A DNA stretch of 64,000 nt from an uncultured Prevotellaceae bacterium (GCA_902799765.1 CADCBZ010000001.1:52961-116960); one strand, 5' to 3'. Positions 43,305 through 52,704 are shown, counted from the first letter of the stretch. The notes: a model not told the origin generated them from the letters alone. Numbers and translations: made by a program.

Positions 43305-43508
43305 ATGGAGAAAGAGACAAAGTATGAGGCCGCGTATGCGGAGTTGCAAGGGATTGTGAGGCGAATGGAGGGGGAGGAGCTGGATATTGACCAGATGGCG
43401 GAGGCGGTGAAGCGGGCGCAGGGGTTGATCAAGCTGTGCAAGGATAAACTGACCAAGACCGATGCCGAAATCAAGAAAATTTTGGCAGATACGTCAATTT
43501 TGCCTTAA
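43305..43508 (+). CDS. xseB: Exodeoxyribonuclease VII small subunit
   Basis: 67 residues, normal length. YEAAYAELQGIVRRMEGEEL and AVKRAQGLIKLCKDKL match the helical hairpin XseB pattern. Several copies bind each XseA. It is 22 bp after xseA. The last codons overlap the left arm of a hairpin (43498-43508) that probably terminates the xseAB transcript. Confidence 0.94.
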   Translation: MEKETKYEAAYAELQGIVRRMEGEELDIDQMAEAVKRAQGLIKLCKDKLTKTDAEIKKILADTSILP

Positions 43509-43532
43509 ATTTCTTTGCCAATTAAGGCAAAA
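43498..43532. terminator. xseB: Hairpin over the xseB stop
   Basis: TTTTGCCTTAA (43498-43508) and TTAAGGCAAAA (43522-43532) pair perfectly with a 13-base loop. The loop contains the TTTG of the ilvE promoter, so termination and promoter elements overlap. Confidence 0.6.
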
Positions 43533-43544
43533 TGTGTAATTTTG
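43514..43544 (+). promoter_or_regulatory. ilvE: Promoter of ilvE
   Basis: TTTG (43514-43517) and TAATTTTG (43537-43544) with 19-bp spacing, 33 bp upstream of the ilvE ATG. Confidence 0.65.
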
Positions 43545-43577
43545 CCAGCAATTCGAAACTTTAACAAGATTGTGACA

Positions 43578-44594
43578 ATGAAAAATCTGGATTGGGCAAG
43601 TCTGTCTTTCGGTTATATGAAGACCGACTACAACGTACGTTGCTATTATCGCGACGGGAAATGGGGCGAGATCGAGGTCTGCTCCGACGAGTATCTGAAC
43701 CTGCATATGGCTGCCACCTGTCTGCACTATGGTCAGGAGGCCTTCGAGGGTCTGAAGGCCTATCGCTGCAAGGACGGGAAGGTGCGCATCTTCCGCGTGG
43801 ATGAGAATGCGAAGCGCCTGCAGAGTACCTGTCGTGGTATTATGATGCCTGAGGTGAGCACTGAGCTTTTCACGGAGATGGTGAAGAAGGTGGTGCGCCT
43901 GAACCAGGAGTGGATCCCCACCTACGAGAGTGGTGCTACGCTCTATATCCGTCCGCTGCTGATCGGTACGAGTGCCCAGGTGGGTGTGCATCCCTCTAAG
44001 GACTACTGTTTCCTGATCTTCGTGACCCCGGTGGGTCCGTATTTCAAGGGCGGTTTCCAGTCGAATCCCTATGTGATCGTGCGTGAGTACGACCGCAGCG
44101 CTCCGCTCGGAACCGGTAAGTATAAGGTGGGTGGTAACTACGCCGCTTCGCTCTTTGCCAATAACCTGGCCCATGAGAAGGGTTATGCCTGCGAGTTCTA
44201 CCTGGACGCCAAGGAGAAGAAGTATATCGATGAGTGTGGTGCTGCCAACTTCTTCGGTATCAAGAATAATACCTATATCACCCCAGAGTCCACCTCTATC
44301 CTGCCCTCTATCACGAATAAGAGCTTGATGCAGGTGGCTGAAGATTTAGGGATGAAGGTGGAGCGTCGTCCGATTCCCGAGGAGGAGCTCGAGACCTTCG
44401 AGGAGGCTGGTGCCTGTGGAACGGCTGCCGTGATTTCACCTATTTCTTATATTGATGACCTGGACACGGGTAAGCGGTATAGCTTCGGGGAGAAGCCGGG
44501 TCCGCAGTCGAAGAAGCTGTTTGACACGCTGAGGGGGATACAATACGGTGAGATCGAGGATCGCCACGGCTGGACCACCGTTGTCATTGATTAA
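43578..44594 (+). CDS. ilvE: Branched-chain amino acid aminotransferase
   Basis: 338 residues from the ATG at 43578 ([20 protein letters not shown]); the upstream in-frame ATG at 43515 lies inside the promoter region and hairpin, so it is rejected. PLP fold IV motifs: [50 protein letters not shown] (with the PLP Lys), [14 protein letters not shown] and [13 protein letters not shown]. It catalyses the last step of Leu, Ile and Val synthesis. It stands alone under its own promoter; a short shared 32-bp repeat follows its stop. Confidence 0.94.
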   Translation: MKNLDWASLSFGYMKTDYNVRCYYRDGKWGEIEVCSDEYLNLHMAATCLHYGQEAFEGLKAYRCKDGKVRIFRVDENAKRLQSTCRGIMMPEVSTELFTEMVKKVVRLNQEWIPTYESGATLYIRPLLIGTSAQVGVHPSKDYCFLIFVTPVGPYFKGGFQSNPYVIVREYDRSAPLGTGKYKVGGNYAASLFANNLAHEKGYACEFYLDAKEKKYIDECGAANFFGIKNNTYITPESTSILPSITNKSLMQVAEDLGMKVERRPIPEEELETFEEAGACGTAAVISPISYIDDLDTGKRYSFGEKPGPQSKKLFDTLRGIQYGEIEDRHGWTTVVID

Positions 44595-44597
44595 TTG

Positions 44598-44629
44598 GCA
44601 ACGGACTACAGGACGTAAAGACTTTTTTA
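44598..44629 (+). repeat. Shared 32-bp element after ilvE
   Basis: GCAACGGACTACAGGACGTA then AAGACTTTTTTAA. An almost identical element lies at 54262-54293 between cydA and cydB. Both directly follow a stop codon and precede the next gene, ending in six T. Confidence 0.75.
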
Positions 44630-45400
44630 ATGAGCAAAGGGAAATTAGCGAAGTTTGCCGATATGGCAACCTATGAGAACGTGTTCCAGTACCCCTATTC
44701 GGTAGTGGAACACGTGCCTTTTGAGATGAAAGGGCACTGGCATGAACAGTACTTTCATAATCAGAACCCTATCGTGCTCGAACTCGGGTGCGGTAAGGGG
44801 GAATACACCGTGGAGTTAGCGAAGCTCTATCCCCAGATGAATTTTATCGGGGTGGATATCAAGGGCGCCCGTATGTGGACGGGAGCTACCCAGGCCTTGA
44901 ACGAGGGGTTGAAGAACGTGGCGTTCCTCCGCACGAACATCGAGATCATCGAACGGTTCTTTGCTGAGGACGAGGTGCAGGCCATCTGGCTGACCTTCAG
45001 TGACCCGCAAATGAAGAACCCTCGGAAGCGGTTGACCTCGACGTATTTCCTGGCGCGCTATCGGCAGTTTCTGGTAGATGGGGGCCTTATCCATCTGAAG
45101 ACGGATTCGCATTTCCTGTTTACCTATACCACCTATCTGGTGGAGAAGAACCAGTTGCCCGTGCTTTTCCGGACAGAGGATCTGTATCATGATGCGCGTA
45201 TCGATGAAGACACGAAGCAGATCCTGAGTATCCAGACATATTATGAAAGTATGTGGATTGCACGGGGGCTGAACATTAAGTATCTCAAGTGGCGGCTGCC
45301 AAGGACGGGGGCATTAGAGGAGCCCGAGGTGGAGATCGAACTCGATGATTATCGGTCGTACCATCGGTCGAAGCGCTCTTCTTTAGACAGAAGAACATAA
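44630..45400 (+). CDS. trmB: tRNA (guanine-N7-)-methyltransferase
   Basis: 256 residues. [20 protein letters not shown] is the AdoMet motif I, and [31 protein letters not shown] (the DP-K-RH-like catalytic block) and [10 protein letters not shown] follow. It forms m7G46 in tRNA. The start ATG directly follows the shared 32-bp element. Length and motifs are normal, and the gene is followed by mrp after 41 bp. Confidence 0.93.
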   Translation: MSKGKLAKFADMATYENVFQYPYSVVEHVPFEMKGHWHEQYFHNQNPIVLELGCGKGEYTVELAKLYPQMNFIGVDIKGARMWTGATQALNEGLKNVAFLRTNIEIIERFFAEDEVQAIWLTFSDPQMKNPRKRLTSTYFLARYRQFLVDGGLIHLKTDSHFLFTYTTYLVEKNQLPVLFRTEDLYHDARIDEDTKQILSIQTYYESMWIARGLNIKYLKWRLPRTGALEEPEVEIELDDYRSYHRSKRSSLDRRT

Positions 45401-45441
45401 GAGACATAATAACTATAAAGACATAGTAACAGAATAACGAT

Positions 45442-46527
45442 ATGGTGTTATATCCGAAGATGATTATGGAGGCCTTGGCGACGGTGATGTATGCCGGGAC
45501 GAAGAAGAACCTCGTGGCAAGTGAGATGGTGGCTGATACGCCAGCCGTTAGTGCGCCAAAAGGTGAAGGGGAACCCTGGCAGGTGAAGGTGGTGCTGATC
45601 TTTCCACGCAACACCGATCCTTTCCTGAAATCGACTGTGAAGGCTGCTGAAGCGGCTATCAAATACCACTGCGGACAAGATGTGCAGGTGACTATCGAGA
45701 CGGAGTTTAAGTCGGCGCCCCGTCCGGAGGTGGGTCAGTTGCTCCCCGGTGTGAAGCATATCATTGCCGTGAGCAGCGGTAAGGGCGGTGTCGGTAAGAG
45801 TACCGTGGCTGCCAACCTCGCCATCGCCTTAGCACGGCTTGGTTACAAGGTGGGGTTGCTTGACACGGATATCTTCGGGCCTTCGATGCCGAAGATGTTT
45901 AACGTGGAAGATGCGCGCCCCTATGCCGTCCAAAAGGACGGGCGCGACCTGATCGTGCCCGTGGAGCAGTATGGTGTGAAGCTGTTGTCGATCGGTTTCT
46001 TCGTGTCCCCTACCACGGCTACCCTCTGGCGTGGCGGTATGGCTACCAGTGCGCTGAAACAGTTGATTGCCGATGCCGACTGGGGCGAGCTCGACTATTT
46101 TATCCTCGACACGCCGCCGGGCACCAGTGATATCCACTTGACCTTGCTTCAAACGCTGACGATCACCGGGGCAGTGATCGTCTCTACCCCGCAGCAGGTG
46201 GCCCTGGCCGATGCCCGTAAAGGAATCGATATGTACCGGAATGAGAAGGTGCATGTGCCTATCCTCGGCCTCATTGAGAATATGGCGTGGTTTACCCCTG
46301 CCGAACTGCCTAACAACAAATATTATATCTTCGGGAAGGAAGGCTGTAAGCAACTGGCTGAGGCCATGCAGGTGCCGCTGTTGGCCCAGATCCCCCTCGT
46401 GCAGAGCATCTGCGACAATGGCGATGCGGGGACGCCTGCAGCCCTCAGCAGCGAGACGGTGACGGGGCTGGCGTTTATCAACTTAGCCCAAGCCGTTGTG
46501 ACCGTTGTCAACCGGCTTTTTTCTTGA
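45442..46527 (+). CDS. apbC: Mrp/ApbC family iron-sulfur cluster carrier ATPase
   Basis: 361 residues. An N-terminal MIP18-like domain (about 1-95) leads to the deviant Walker A AVSSGKGGVGKSTVAANLA, then LLDTDIFGPSMPKMF and LDTPPGTSDIHLTL. The CPxC pair seen in many relatives is missing: the region reads ENMAWFTPAELPNNKYY. From memory this is usual in Bacteroidetes, so the protein is probably functional. The C-terminus overlaps the stop of the convergent permease gene by 20 bp. Confidence 0.9.
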   Translation: MVLYPKMIMEALATVMYAGTKKNLVASEMVADTPAVSAPKGEGEPWQVKVVLIFPRNTDPFLKSTVKAAEAAIKYHCGQDVQVTIETEFKSAPRPEVGQLLPGVKHIIAVSSGKGGVGKSTVAANLAIALARLGYKVGLLDTDIFGPSMPKMFNVEDARPYAVQKDGRDLIVPVEQYGVKLLSIGFFVSPTTATLWRGGMATSALKQLIADADWGELDYFILDTPPGTSDIHLTLLQTLTITGAVIVSTPQQVALADARKGIDMYRNEKVHVPILGLIENMAWFTPAELPNNKYYIFGKEGCKQLAEAMQVPLLAQIPLVQSICDNGDAGTPAALSSETVTGLAFINLAQAVVTVVNRLFS

Positions 46528-47767
46528 GCTGGAGGCGGACGGCGCGCTTTTTGCGGAGGGCCTCGAGGCGTTCGACGGTATGTCGCTTCGACAGACTCAT
46601 CTCGACAGCATAAACGATACAAGCCATGGCGAAATAGAAGACCACCAGGATCCAGAGGCACATCAGCTCAAAGGAGACATCGGCCAGCGTGGCGCCCATC
46701 GAGTTCAGGCGGATATAGGCCCTGATGCCGAAGGTACTGGGGAAGAGCCACGACACGCCCTGCCAATAGCTGGGGATGGCCGACTGGGGCCAGGACACGC
46801 CACTGAGGAACATCAGGATCATCGAGATGAAGACCATCAGCAGGATGACATTCTCACGATAGTGGACCAGACAGCAGACCGTCAGGGCGAAGAACACACA
46901 GGCCAGGAGATACGGGATCATCAGAACCACCAGACTGGACAAGGGCGCCATGTGGATATAGTTGAACATCCTCGGGACGACGACGGCCAGATAGGTGCTC
47001 ATGACCGCATAGATCATGAGGTAACACATGGACTTGCCGCAGATGATGCGGCCCACACTCGAATAACAGCGGTTGATGGGTATGAGGTCGCTGTAGCGAC
47101 TGCGCTCACGTGACGTTCCTGCCGCCATGCCAACCCCCAGTGCCAGCGTCTGCTGGATAATCAGCATCAGCACTGCCGGAATCACCGACGAGCCATAGCC
47201 GCCGGCGGGGTTGAAGAACGCCACCTCCTCGATCTGCAGCGGACTGGTGGAAACCAGATCATCCCGAGCTGTATAGTTGCCTGAGACACTGCGTTTGATG
47301 GCGACACCCATCTGGGTAGTCACCGACAGTGCCGTCTGATAGATCGCCTTATAGGTGAGCATCAGTGCCATGTCGCAATACACACTGATGGTGCTCTGTT
47401 CCATACGGTTCAGTCGGGTGGCGAAATCCTCAGGGATGTAATAGATGCCCTTCACCACCTGTCGGCTGACGAGCGACTTCGCATCGTCGAGATCGACGGC
47501 ATAGCAAGCCACCTTCACATCGGGCGAGGCGTCACACATGCGGATGAACTGGCGCGACAGTTGGGAACGGGACTGATCGACCACCACCACCGGCACCTCA
47601 TGCACCGTCTCGTTATTATAGATCCACGAATAGAGCAAGGGGTAGCCCAGGGGCACCACGATGCAGAACATCAGCACGCCCTCGTCGCGGAACACATGCT
47701 TCAATTCCTGACGCCACACGTAGGTGGCATCGTCGAGCCAAAGGAGGAGTTTACGGAATATAGACAT
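46508..47767 (-). CDS. ABC-2 type permease with periplasmic domain (second of pair)
   Basis: About 419 residues from the ATG at 47765-47767 (MSIFRKLLLWLDDATYVWRQ); the longer frame crosses the upstream gene. It has one N-terminal helix (FCIVVPLGYPLLYSWIY), a large extracytoplasmic domain (VVVVDQSRSQLSRQFIR onward), and about five C-terminal helices, the YhiH/YbhR-like layout. It pairs with the permease at 47751-48920, overlapping by 17 bp. It exports substrates with HlyD and TolC partners upstream. No ATP-binding gene is adjacent. Its stop overlaps that of mrp from the other strand. Confidence 0.85.
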   Translation of the reverse strand: MSIFRKLLLWLDDATYVWRQELKHVFRDEGVLMFCIVVPLGYPLLYSWIYNNETVHEVPVVVVDQSRSQLSRQFIRMCDASPDVKVACYAVDLDDAKSLVSRQVVKGIYYIPEDFATRLNRMEQSTISVYCDMALMLTYKAIYQTALSVTTQMGVAIKRSVSGNYTARDDLVSTSPLQIEEVAFFNPAGGYGSSVIPAVLMLIIQQTLALGVGMAAGTSRERSRYSDLIPINRCYSSVGRIICGKSMCYLMIYAVMSTYLAVVVPRMFNYIHMAPLSSLVVLMIPYLLACVFFALTVCCLVHYRENVILLMVFISMILMFLSGVSWPQSAIPSYWQGVSWLFPSTFGIRAYIRLNSMGATLADVSFELMCLWILVVFYFAMACIVYAVEMSLSKRHTVERLEALRKKRAVRLQLKKKAG

Positions 47768-48920
47768 AGTTGAGCATGGCGTTTTTAACCTTACTAAGCA
47801 CAAACCACGGCGTGAGCGTGAACGCGATCAGCGCCACCAGGTGGAACCAGGCGTCGATGAGCGGATAACCATTGAACACCGTGATCTGATAAAGCATATA
47901 ATAATGACGCAGGGGGAAGAGCCAGGTGATCGCCTGCAGCGAGGCGTCCATGCCCATCATGGGGAAGGCCGATCCTGCCAGCGAGAAGCTGAGCACCGCC
48001 CAGAGCGAACAGATACTCATCGACATGCGGAGCGACGGCATCAGACCGAAGATAAAGATGCCGAAGCCAATCGAACTGAACACCTGGAGCACCATGAGCA
48101 ACAGCATATCCCACATATCGCCCTCATGGGGGAAGTGGAGGATGCCGTAGATATAGAACTCATAGAAGAAGATGATCGAAGAGAAGACGAATGCCTGGGG
48201 CAGGTACTTGCCGAGGATGGCGACGACCATGTTATTGTCGGCCATGCCCAGCCACTCCTTACCACGACCGAACTTCAGTTCCATGCCCAGCGAATAGGCC
48301 GAGATGAGGAACATGAAAAGCATCATGACACCCGGTACGAAGACCGTGGATAGATACATGTTATAATTGCCCCAGGGGTTGACCACCTGATGGAGGTCGA
48401 GGCGGATGGGTTGCAACAGCGTCGCCATCTGCCGGTCCGTAAGACCTTTCGCCCGCATCGTGGCCTGACCGACGCCCATCGCCGCGAGGGTAGCCGTGGT
48501 CTTGAGGTCCTTCATCACCATCGAACCCGCCGTCAACGAGGTCTGGCTGTAGAAGAACGAGATGGTGGGTCGGCGACTGGCGAGCAGCTTATCCGTCGTG
48601 CCTTTCGGCAGGTAGAGGAAGCCGTAGATCTCGTTTTCCTGCATAGCCTTGCGCGCCTCCGCCACCGAGGGATAGCGGGCTATCACCCGGGAGTTCTGGA
48701 AGCCATCGAGTTTACGGCCCAGGGCACGCGTCATGGTGGTGTTGTCGAGATCGACCACGCCCACGGGCATCTCCTGCGGGATGCCATCGTCCATCAGCGT
48801 GGTGAAGAAAACCATCGCCAACAGGGGGAAGACCACCATGCTGTAAAAGTAAATGCGATTCACATAGAGAATCTTGCACTCACGTTTGGCTACAGCCCAG
48901 ATACTTTCGAAATACTTCAA
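47751..48920 (-). CDS. ABC-2 type permease with periplasmic domain (first of pair)
   Basis: 389 residues starting at a TTG (48918-48920, MKYFESIWAVAKRECKILYV); no ATG is available before an in-frame stop upstream. Topology as its neighbour: one helix (SMVVFPLLAMVFFTTL), a periplasmic domain (MPVGVVDLDNTTMTRALGRK), then about five helices. It likely forms a heterodimer with 46508-47767. Between it and the HlyD gene lies an 80-bp gap filled by copy 2 of the 63-bp repeat. Confidence 0.85.
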   Translation of the reverse strand: MKYFESIWAVAKRECKILYVNRIYFYSMVVFPLLAMVFFTTLMDDGIPQEMPVGVVDLDNTTMTRALGRKLDGFQNSRVIARYPSVAEARKAMQENEIYGFLYLPKGTTDKLLASRRPTISFFYSQTSLTAGSMVMKDLKTTATLAAMGVGQATMRAKGLTDRQMATLLQPIRLDLHQVVNPWGNYNMYLSTVFVPGVMMLFMFLISAYSLGMELKFGRGKEWLGMADNNMVVAILGKYLPQAFVFSSIIFFYEFYIYGILHFPHEGDMWDMLLLMVLQVFSSIGFGIFIFGLMPSLRMSMSICSLWAVLSFSLAGSAFPMMGMDASLQAITWLFPLRHYYMLYQITVFNGYPLIDAWFHLVALIAFTLTPWFVLSKVKNAMLNYVYIP

Positions 48921-48948
48921 AACTTCTATAAATTTGATGTTTCACATC

Positions 48949-49011
48949 GAGCCCGCTCACGCTCGACAATGCTCAAATACGATTTGACATTGTTCTCGCT
49001 TAATCGCGGCC
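48949..49011 (-). repeat. Dispersed 63-bp repeat, copy 2
   Basis: Plus strand begins GAGCCCGCTCACGCTCG and ends CTCGCTTAATCGCGGCC. The stem reads ACAATG with CATTGT and CAAAT with ATTTG. Its right end overlaps the last codons and stop of the HlyD gene (KEGRD-stop). Confidence 0.8.
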
Positions 49012-49995
49012 TTCCTTAATAATCAACGACATGCCCGGGCGCAGGCCTTCGAGCTTCTCCACCGGACGGGCTTTCACCTCGAAGGTCTTCAGGTCGTACT
49101 GACCGTTGGCCTTCGTGGCCTTCCAGACGGCAAACGAGCCCTGGTCCTTCAGGTGATAGACCTTCATCTTCACCTCTTTATTAAAGGCGGGTACGAAGAC
49201 GGTGAACTCAGAGCCCACCTGCATACCGTTGAGCTGATCCTCGCGGACATTGAAGGTGCCCCACATGTCCTCCATCATCGCAATCGACATGATGGGCGAG
49301 CCCGTGCCGACCAGTTCGCCGATCTTCGGGTAGATGTCGGTGACCTCACCTTCCTTTTGGGCAATCTGCACCGTCTCATGGATATAGGAATTCACTTCCT
49401 GGACGGCACCCTTGGCGCGGTTCACCTGGGCAGACGCCGCCATCTTATCCTCCATGCGGGCGCCATTGACCGCCATGTCGTACTGACTCTGGGCGGCCTT
49501 CATCTGGGCCTCCATCGCCTTGTAGTTGGCAAAGGCCTCATCGCGCTTCTGGGCACTCATGACGCCCTCGTCGAAGAGGCGTTGTACACGGTTGTAGGAC
49601 TTCTCGGCGATCTCATAGCCTGCCTTCGCCTGTTGGAGGACAGAGAACGCCCCCTGGATCTGTTCCTTGCGGGCGCCGTTCTGGGCCTTCAGCTCCAGCG
49701 CAGCCGCTGCACTCTCGGCACCCTGGGCCTGTGACATCTTCGCCCGTACCTCCGGGGCATCAAGGATGGCCAGGGTATCCCCCGCCTTCACAAAGTCGCC
49801 CTCCTTGACCCGCAGTTCGAGGATACGGCCAGGTACCTTACTTGACACACGGTACTCACTCACCTCGACCTGACCCTGGATGATATCCGGATCACGACCG
49901 AGGGCGAGGAATCCGATCAATGCTACGATCACCACTACTGCCGCAAATCCAAAGACGGCGAGTAAAATGTTCTTATGTTGACTTTTTGCTGACAT
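49000..49995 (-). CDS. HlyD-family periplasmic adaptor (membrane fusion protein)
   Basis: 331 residues: an N-terminal helix (ILLAVFGFAAVVVIVALIGF), a lipoyl half (YRVSSKVPGRILELRVKEGD), a long helical hairpin (about 80-190), a second lipoyl part (VTDIYPKIGELVGTGSPIMS) and a beta barrel. It bridges inner-membrane permeases with TolC. It follows the TolC gene by 22 bp. Its C-terminal KEGRD is encoded in the repeat at 48949-49011. Confidence 0.92.
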   Translation of the reverse strand: MSAKSQHKNILLAVFGFAAVVVIVALIGFLALGRDPDIIQGQVEVSEYRVSSKVPGRILELRVKEGDFVKAGDTLAILDAPEVRAKMSQAQGAESAAAALELKAQNGARKEQIQGAFSVLQQAKAGYEIAEKSYNRVQRLFDEGVMSAQKRDEAFANYKAMEAQMKAAQSQYDMAVNGARMEDKMAASAQVNRAKGAVQEVNSYIHETVQIAQKEGEVTDIYPKIGELVGTGSPIMSIAMMEDMWGTFNVREDQLNGMQVGSEFTVFVPAFNKEVKMKVYHLKDQGSFAVWKATKANGQYDLKTFEVKARPVEKLEGLRPGMSLIIKEGRD

Positions 49996-50017
49996 AATAT
50001 TTTATGATTTTTATATT

Positions 50018-51436
50018 TTACTGTAATGTTCCGAGGGCTTTTTGGAGATCGACCTGTGACAACTTGACATCGATCTCGGCATCGATCTTCTGTGACTGTG
50101 CCTGGAGCCAGGCCGTCTGGGCCTCCATCACCGTGGTGGGCGTGATGACTCCCTCGGAGAAACCGAGGTTCGCCATGCGCAGGTTCTCCTCCGCCCGCTG
50201 GATGTTCTTCTGGGCCATCGTGAGTTTCTTGTTGGCCTCCTCCACCTTAAAAGCTGTCTGGTTGACCTGCAGCTCTATCTTCTCACGGACATCAGCCAAT
50301 TCGAGGTTGACAATCGCCGTGGTTCCTTTCGAGGCCCGTACCTTATACATCACGTCGCCCCAGTTCCAGATGGGTACCCGCACGGAGACGCCTACATTCC
50401 ACATACCAGAGAACTTCTTCTCGAAGCCGTTGAACACATTGGGATTGCTGATGAGATAGCCGCCTGTCAGTACCACCTGTGGCAGATTGCCGGCCTTCAG
50501 CACATTGGTGGCTTGCTTGGAAAGGGCCACCGTATTCTCCAGTAACTTCAACTCGGGACGGTTTGCCACGGCCATCTCCACATCAGGCTTTGCCGCGATC
50601 TCTACCACGGCAATGTTCTCTGCCTGCTCATCGGCCAGTGTCACCTCTTCATCGAGGGGCAGTCCGCAGAGCTGGTTGAGGAGCATGCGGGAGAGGACGA
50701 GTCCGTCGTTCACCTTCGTGAGGGTCATCTCAGCCTCATTCACCTTCACATCGACACTCAGGCCGTCGCTCTTCGTGGCGACCCCCTCGTCGATCATCTT
50801 ATAGACATCGGTGTCGAACTTCTGCACCAGGTCGAGGTAGCTCTGTGCGAGTTTCTGCTTATGATAGAGCGACACCACCTGCCAATAGGCCTGATCGATC
50901 GTATAAAGCGTTGACTGTCGGCTGGCGTCCAACGCATTCGCAGCGATCCTCTCCTTGATATCAGCGATCTTATTGAAAGCGATAATACTACCACCCATGA
51001 AGACGGGCTGCGTCAGTGCGACGGTACCCGCAAAGATATCACGCGTATCCGTACGAAACGCATCAACGACGTCCTGTCCCAGCGCGTTTAACGCCGTCTG
51101 CAGTCCTGCCAACTTCTCCTGGATCGGGGCCGGCAGCTGCGATACCAATCCCGTACCCACATTTGAAAGCACCAGCTTCTGATCATCGTTCAGTATAGAC
51201 ACTTCCTTCGTGGTGTGTACATAGGTGCCGAGCGCATTCACATGGGGCAGGTACTTGGTGCGGGCCGACTTACGTTCGTTGGCCGCCACATCCTGCTTCA
51301 TTTTGGAGATACTCAGCTGTTTGTTGTTGCGCAAGGCCATCTGTCGGCAGCTGTCGAGTGTGAGGACCCGCTGTGCCCCCGCCGGCAAGCAGCCGGCGGC
51401 CATCAGCCAAAAGCCAAAAGCAATCTTTCTGTTCAT
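50018..51436 (-). CDS. TolC-family outer-membrane efflux protein
   Basis: 472 residues with a signal peptide (MNRKIAFGFWLMAAGCLPAG AQ) and two outer-membrane efflux repeats, with long heptad helices (TLYTIDQAYWQVVSLYHKQK and LELADVREKIELQVNQTAFK). The Gly-Cys in the signal could be a lipobox (AAGC), though the spacing is imperfect. It forms the trimeric exit duct for the HlyD and ABC-2 proteins. It lies 6 bp after the coiled-coil gene, so all five genes form one operon. Confidence 0.9.
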   Translation of the reverse strand: MNRKIAFGFWLMAAGCLPAGAQRVLTLDSCRQMALRNNKQLSISKMKQDVAANERKSARTKYLPHVNALGTYVHTTKEVSILNDDQKLVLSNVGTGLVSQLPAPIQEKLAGLQTALNALGQDVVDAFRTDTRDIFAGTVALTQPVFMGGSIIAFNKIADIKERIAANALDASRQSTLYTIDQAYWQVVSLYHKQKLAQSYLDLVQKFDTDVYKMIDEGVATKSDGLSVDVKVNEAEMTLTKVNDGLVLSRMLLNQLCGLPLDEEVTLADEQAENIAVVEIAAKPDVEMAVANRPELKLLENTVALSKQATNVLKAGNLPQVVLTGGYLISNPNVFNGFEKKFSGMWNVGVSVRVPIWNWGDVMYKVRASKGTTAIVNLELADVREKIELQVNQTAFKVEEANKKLTMAQKNIQRAEENLRMANLGFSEGVITPTTVMEAQTAWLQAQSQKIDAEIDVKLSQVDLQKALGTLQ

Positions 51437-51442
51437 ATGCCG

Positions 51443-52315
51443 TTAATTAAAACTAAACTTCCTGGTACCAATCATATTGCCGTCGGCAAAGATACTCACG
51501 CGGTAGTCGCCTGCCTCCAGCATCTGGGTGACATTCCAATAGACCGTGACATGGGTCTCTTCACCGGTATATTCAATCGTCTTGTGGGCTGCGCACTCCA
51601 GCTGGCGGTTCTCATAGGCAAAGGTGCCGCCGCCACCGAGGGCATTGCCGCCCGGGTTCTGGATGCGGACATAGATCGTGCGATGGCCGTTGGCTGCCGT
51701 CACATTCTTCGTGATGTCGAAATCGACCTTCATCTGTTTGCAGTCCTTCAGTTTCTTCGTATCCTTGCCGCGCTTGTTCAGCAGCTGGAGTTGGATGCCA
51801 GCGGCATCGAGCTGGGCAGCAATTGCCACCTTCTCCGAGAGCGAGGCCTTCTCACTGCTGAGACCCGCCACCTGGGCGGTGCGCTGTTCAAGTTCGGCAT
51901 TCACGCGGGTGTTCTCCGCCATCAGGTTTTCGTTGAGGCGGTTGAGTGAGTCGATCTGCATCACGTAATCGCGCAGTACGGCCCTCACCGTCTCGAGTTC
52001 CTTCTTCAGTCGGGCTATCTCACGGGCATCCGTCGCCTTCACGCGTTTCAGTTCCTCGAGCAGCTGTTGGGTCTTCTCCTGTTCCTGTGTGAGTTGGGCC
52101 ACGATGGAGTCGTTGGTGATCATCGTCTTCATCTCGTCATACTGCAAGGTGAAGTGCCGATATTCCTCCTCCATCTCCTGCTTATCCATCTCGACGAGCT
52201 CCTGCATTTCCTCGTTCACCTGCTTCTGTTGCTGCAGGCTGAGGTAGAGCCAGACGATGCCGCCGAGGAGCAGCACCACGAGGGCGATGAGGGGTATTAC
52301 TAGTTTCTTATTCAT
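51443..52315 (-). CDS. Membrane-anchored coiled-coil protein heading the efflux operon
   Basis: 290 residues from the ATG at 52313-52315 (MNKKLVIPLIALVVLLLGGI); the longer frame reaches into the promoter. One N-terminal transmembrane helix is followed by a long coiled coil (about 30-185, rich in Glu, Gln, Lys), then a C-terminal beta-sandwich-like domain (VDFDITKNVTAANGHRTIYV; VTVYWNVTQMLEAGDYRVSI) facing the periplasm. No family name is certain. Being first in the efflux operon, it may help assemble the export complex. Confidence 0.7.
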   Translation of the reverse strand: MNKKLVIPLIALVVLLLGGIVWLYLSLQQQKQVNEEMQELVEMDKQEMEEEYRHFTLQYDEMKTMITNDSIVAQLTQEQEKTQQLLEELKRVKATDAREIARLKKELETVRAVLRDYVMQIDSLNRLNENLMAENTRVNAELEQRTAQVAGLSSEKASLSEKVAIAAQLDAAGIQLQLLNKRGKDTKKLKDCKQMKVDFDITKNVTAANGHRTIYVRIQNPGGNALGGGGTFAYENRQLECAAHKTIEYTGEETHVTVYWNVTQMLEAGDYRVSIFADGNMIGTRKFSFN

Positions 52316-52339
52316 CCAAGCTTGTCTAAAAAATCGGCG

Positions 52340-52370
52340 CAAAGGTACACCTTTTCGATGAAATAACAAA
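52340..52370 (-). promoter_or_regulatory. Promoter of the efflux operon
   Basis: Minus-strand TTTG (52370-52367) and TACCTTTG (52347-52340), spacing 19 bp, 25 bp upstream of the ATG at 52315. Confidence 0.7.
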
Positions 52371-52398
52371 GAAAATTTGCACTTTTATACCTTATTTA

Positions 52399-52430
52399 TT
52401 TGGAAGTTAGGAATAATTGACGTATATTTG
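52399..52430 (+). promoter_or_regulatory. cydA: Promoter of the cydA operon
   Basis: TTTG (52399-52402) and TATATTTG (52423-52430), spacing 20 bp, 20 bp upstream of the DUF4492 ATG. Divergent from the efflux promoter. Confidence 0.7.
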
Positions 52431-52450
52431 CGACAAAATAACCAGCATCT

Positions 52451-52672
52451 ATGAGCAAAGGCAGCTTTTTACATCGGGTTTTTGACCTGTATTACGAGGG
52501 GTTCCGGGACATGCGTCTGGGTAAGACGCTGTGGGCGATCATCCTCATCAAGCTGTTTATCATCTTCGCCGTGCTGAAGGTGTTTTTCTTCCCTAATTTC
52601 CTGAAGGCGCATGCCCAAGGGGACGAGGCGGGGTATGTTGCAAAGCAACTTTTAGAAGGTAAAAGTGAATAG
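52451..52672 (+). CDS. DUF4492 small membrane protein upstream of cydA
   Basis: 73 residues: FDLYYEGFRDMRLGKTLWAI followed by one hydrophobic helix (IILIKLFIIFAVLKVFFF) and a short tail. It matches the small protein that regularly precedes cydAB in Bacteroidetes, likely a CydX-like accessory subunit of cytochrome bd (function inferred from position). The last residues GKSE and the stop come from a GTGAATA repeat at 52661. It is 51 bp before cydA. Confidence 0.85.
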   Translation: MSKGSFLHRVFDLYYEGFRDMRLGKTLWAIILIKLFIIFAVLKVFFFPNFLKAHAQGDEAGYVAKQLLEGKSE

Positions 52673-52704
52673 TGAATAGTGAATAGTGAAAAGTGAATAG
52701 TGAG
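52661..52704 (+). repeat. Tandem GTGAATA repeat between DUF4492 and cydA
   Basis: About six 7-base units. The first units supply the final residues and stop of DUF4492; the rest forms most of the 51-bp gap before cydA. Confidence 0.85.

Noticed and set aside
45442-46527. Defective Mrp because CPxC is missing
   Set aside because: The same region is, as far as I recall, commonly without CPxC in Bacteroidetes Mrp proteins, so it is not evidence of decay.
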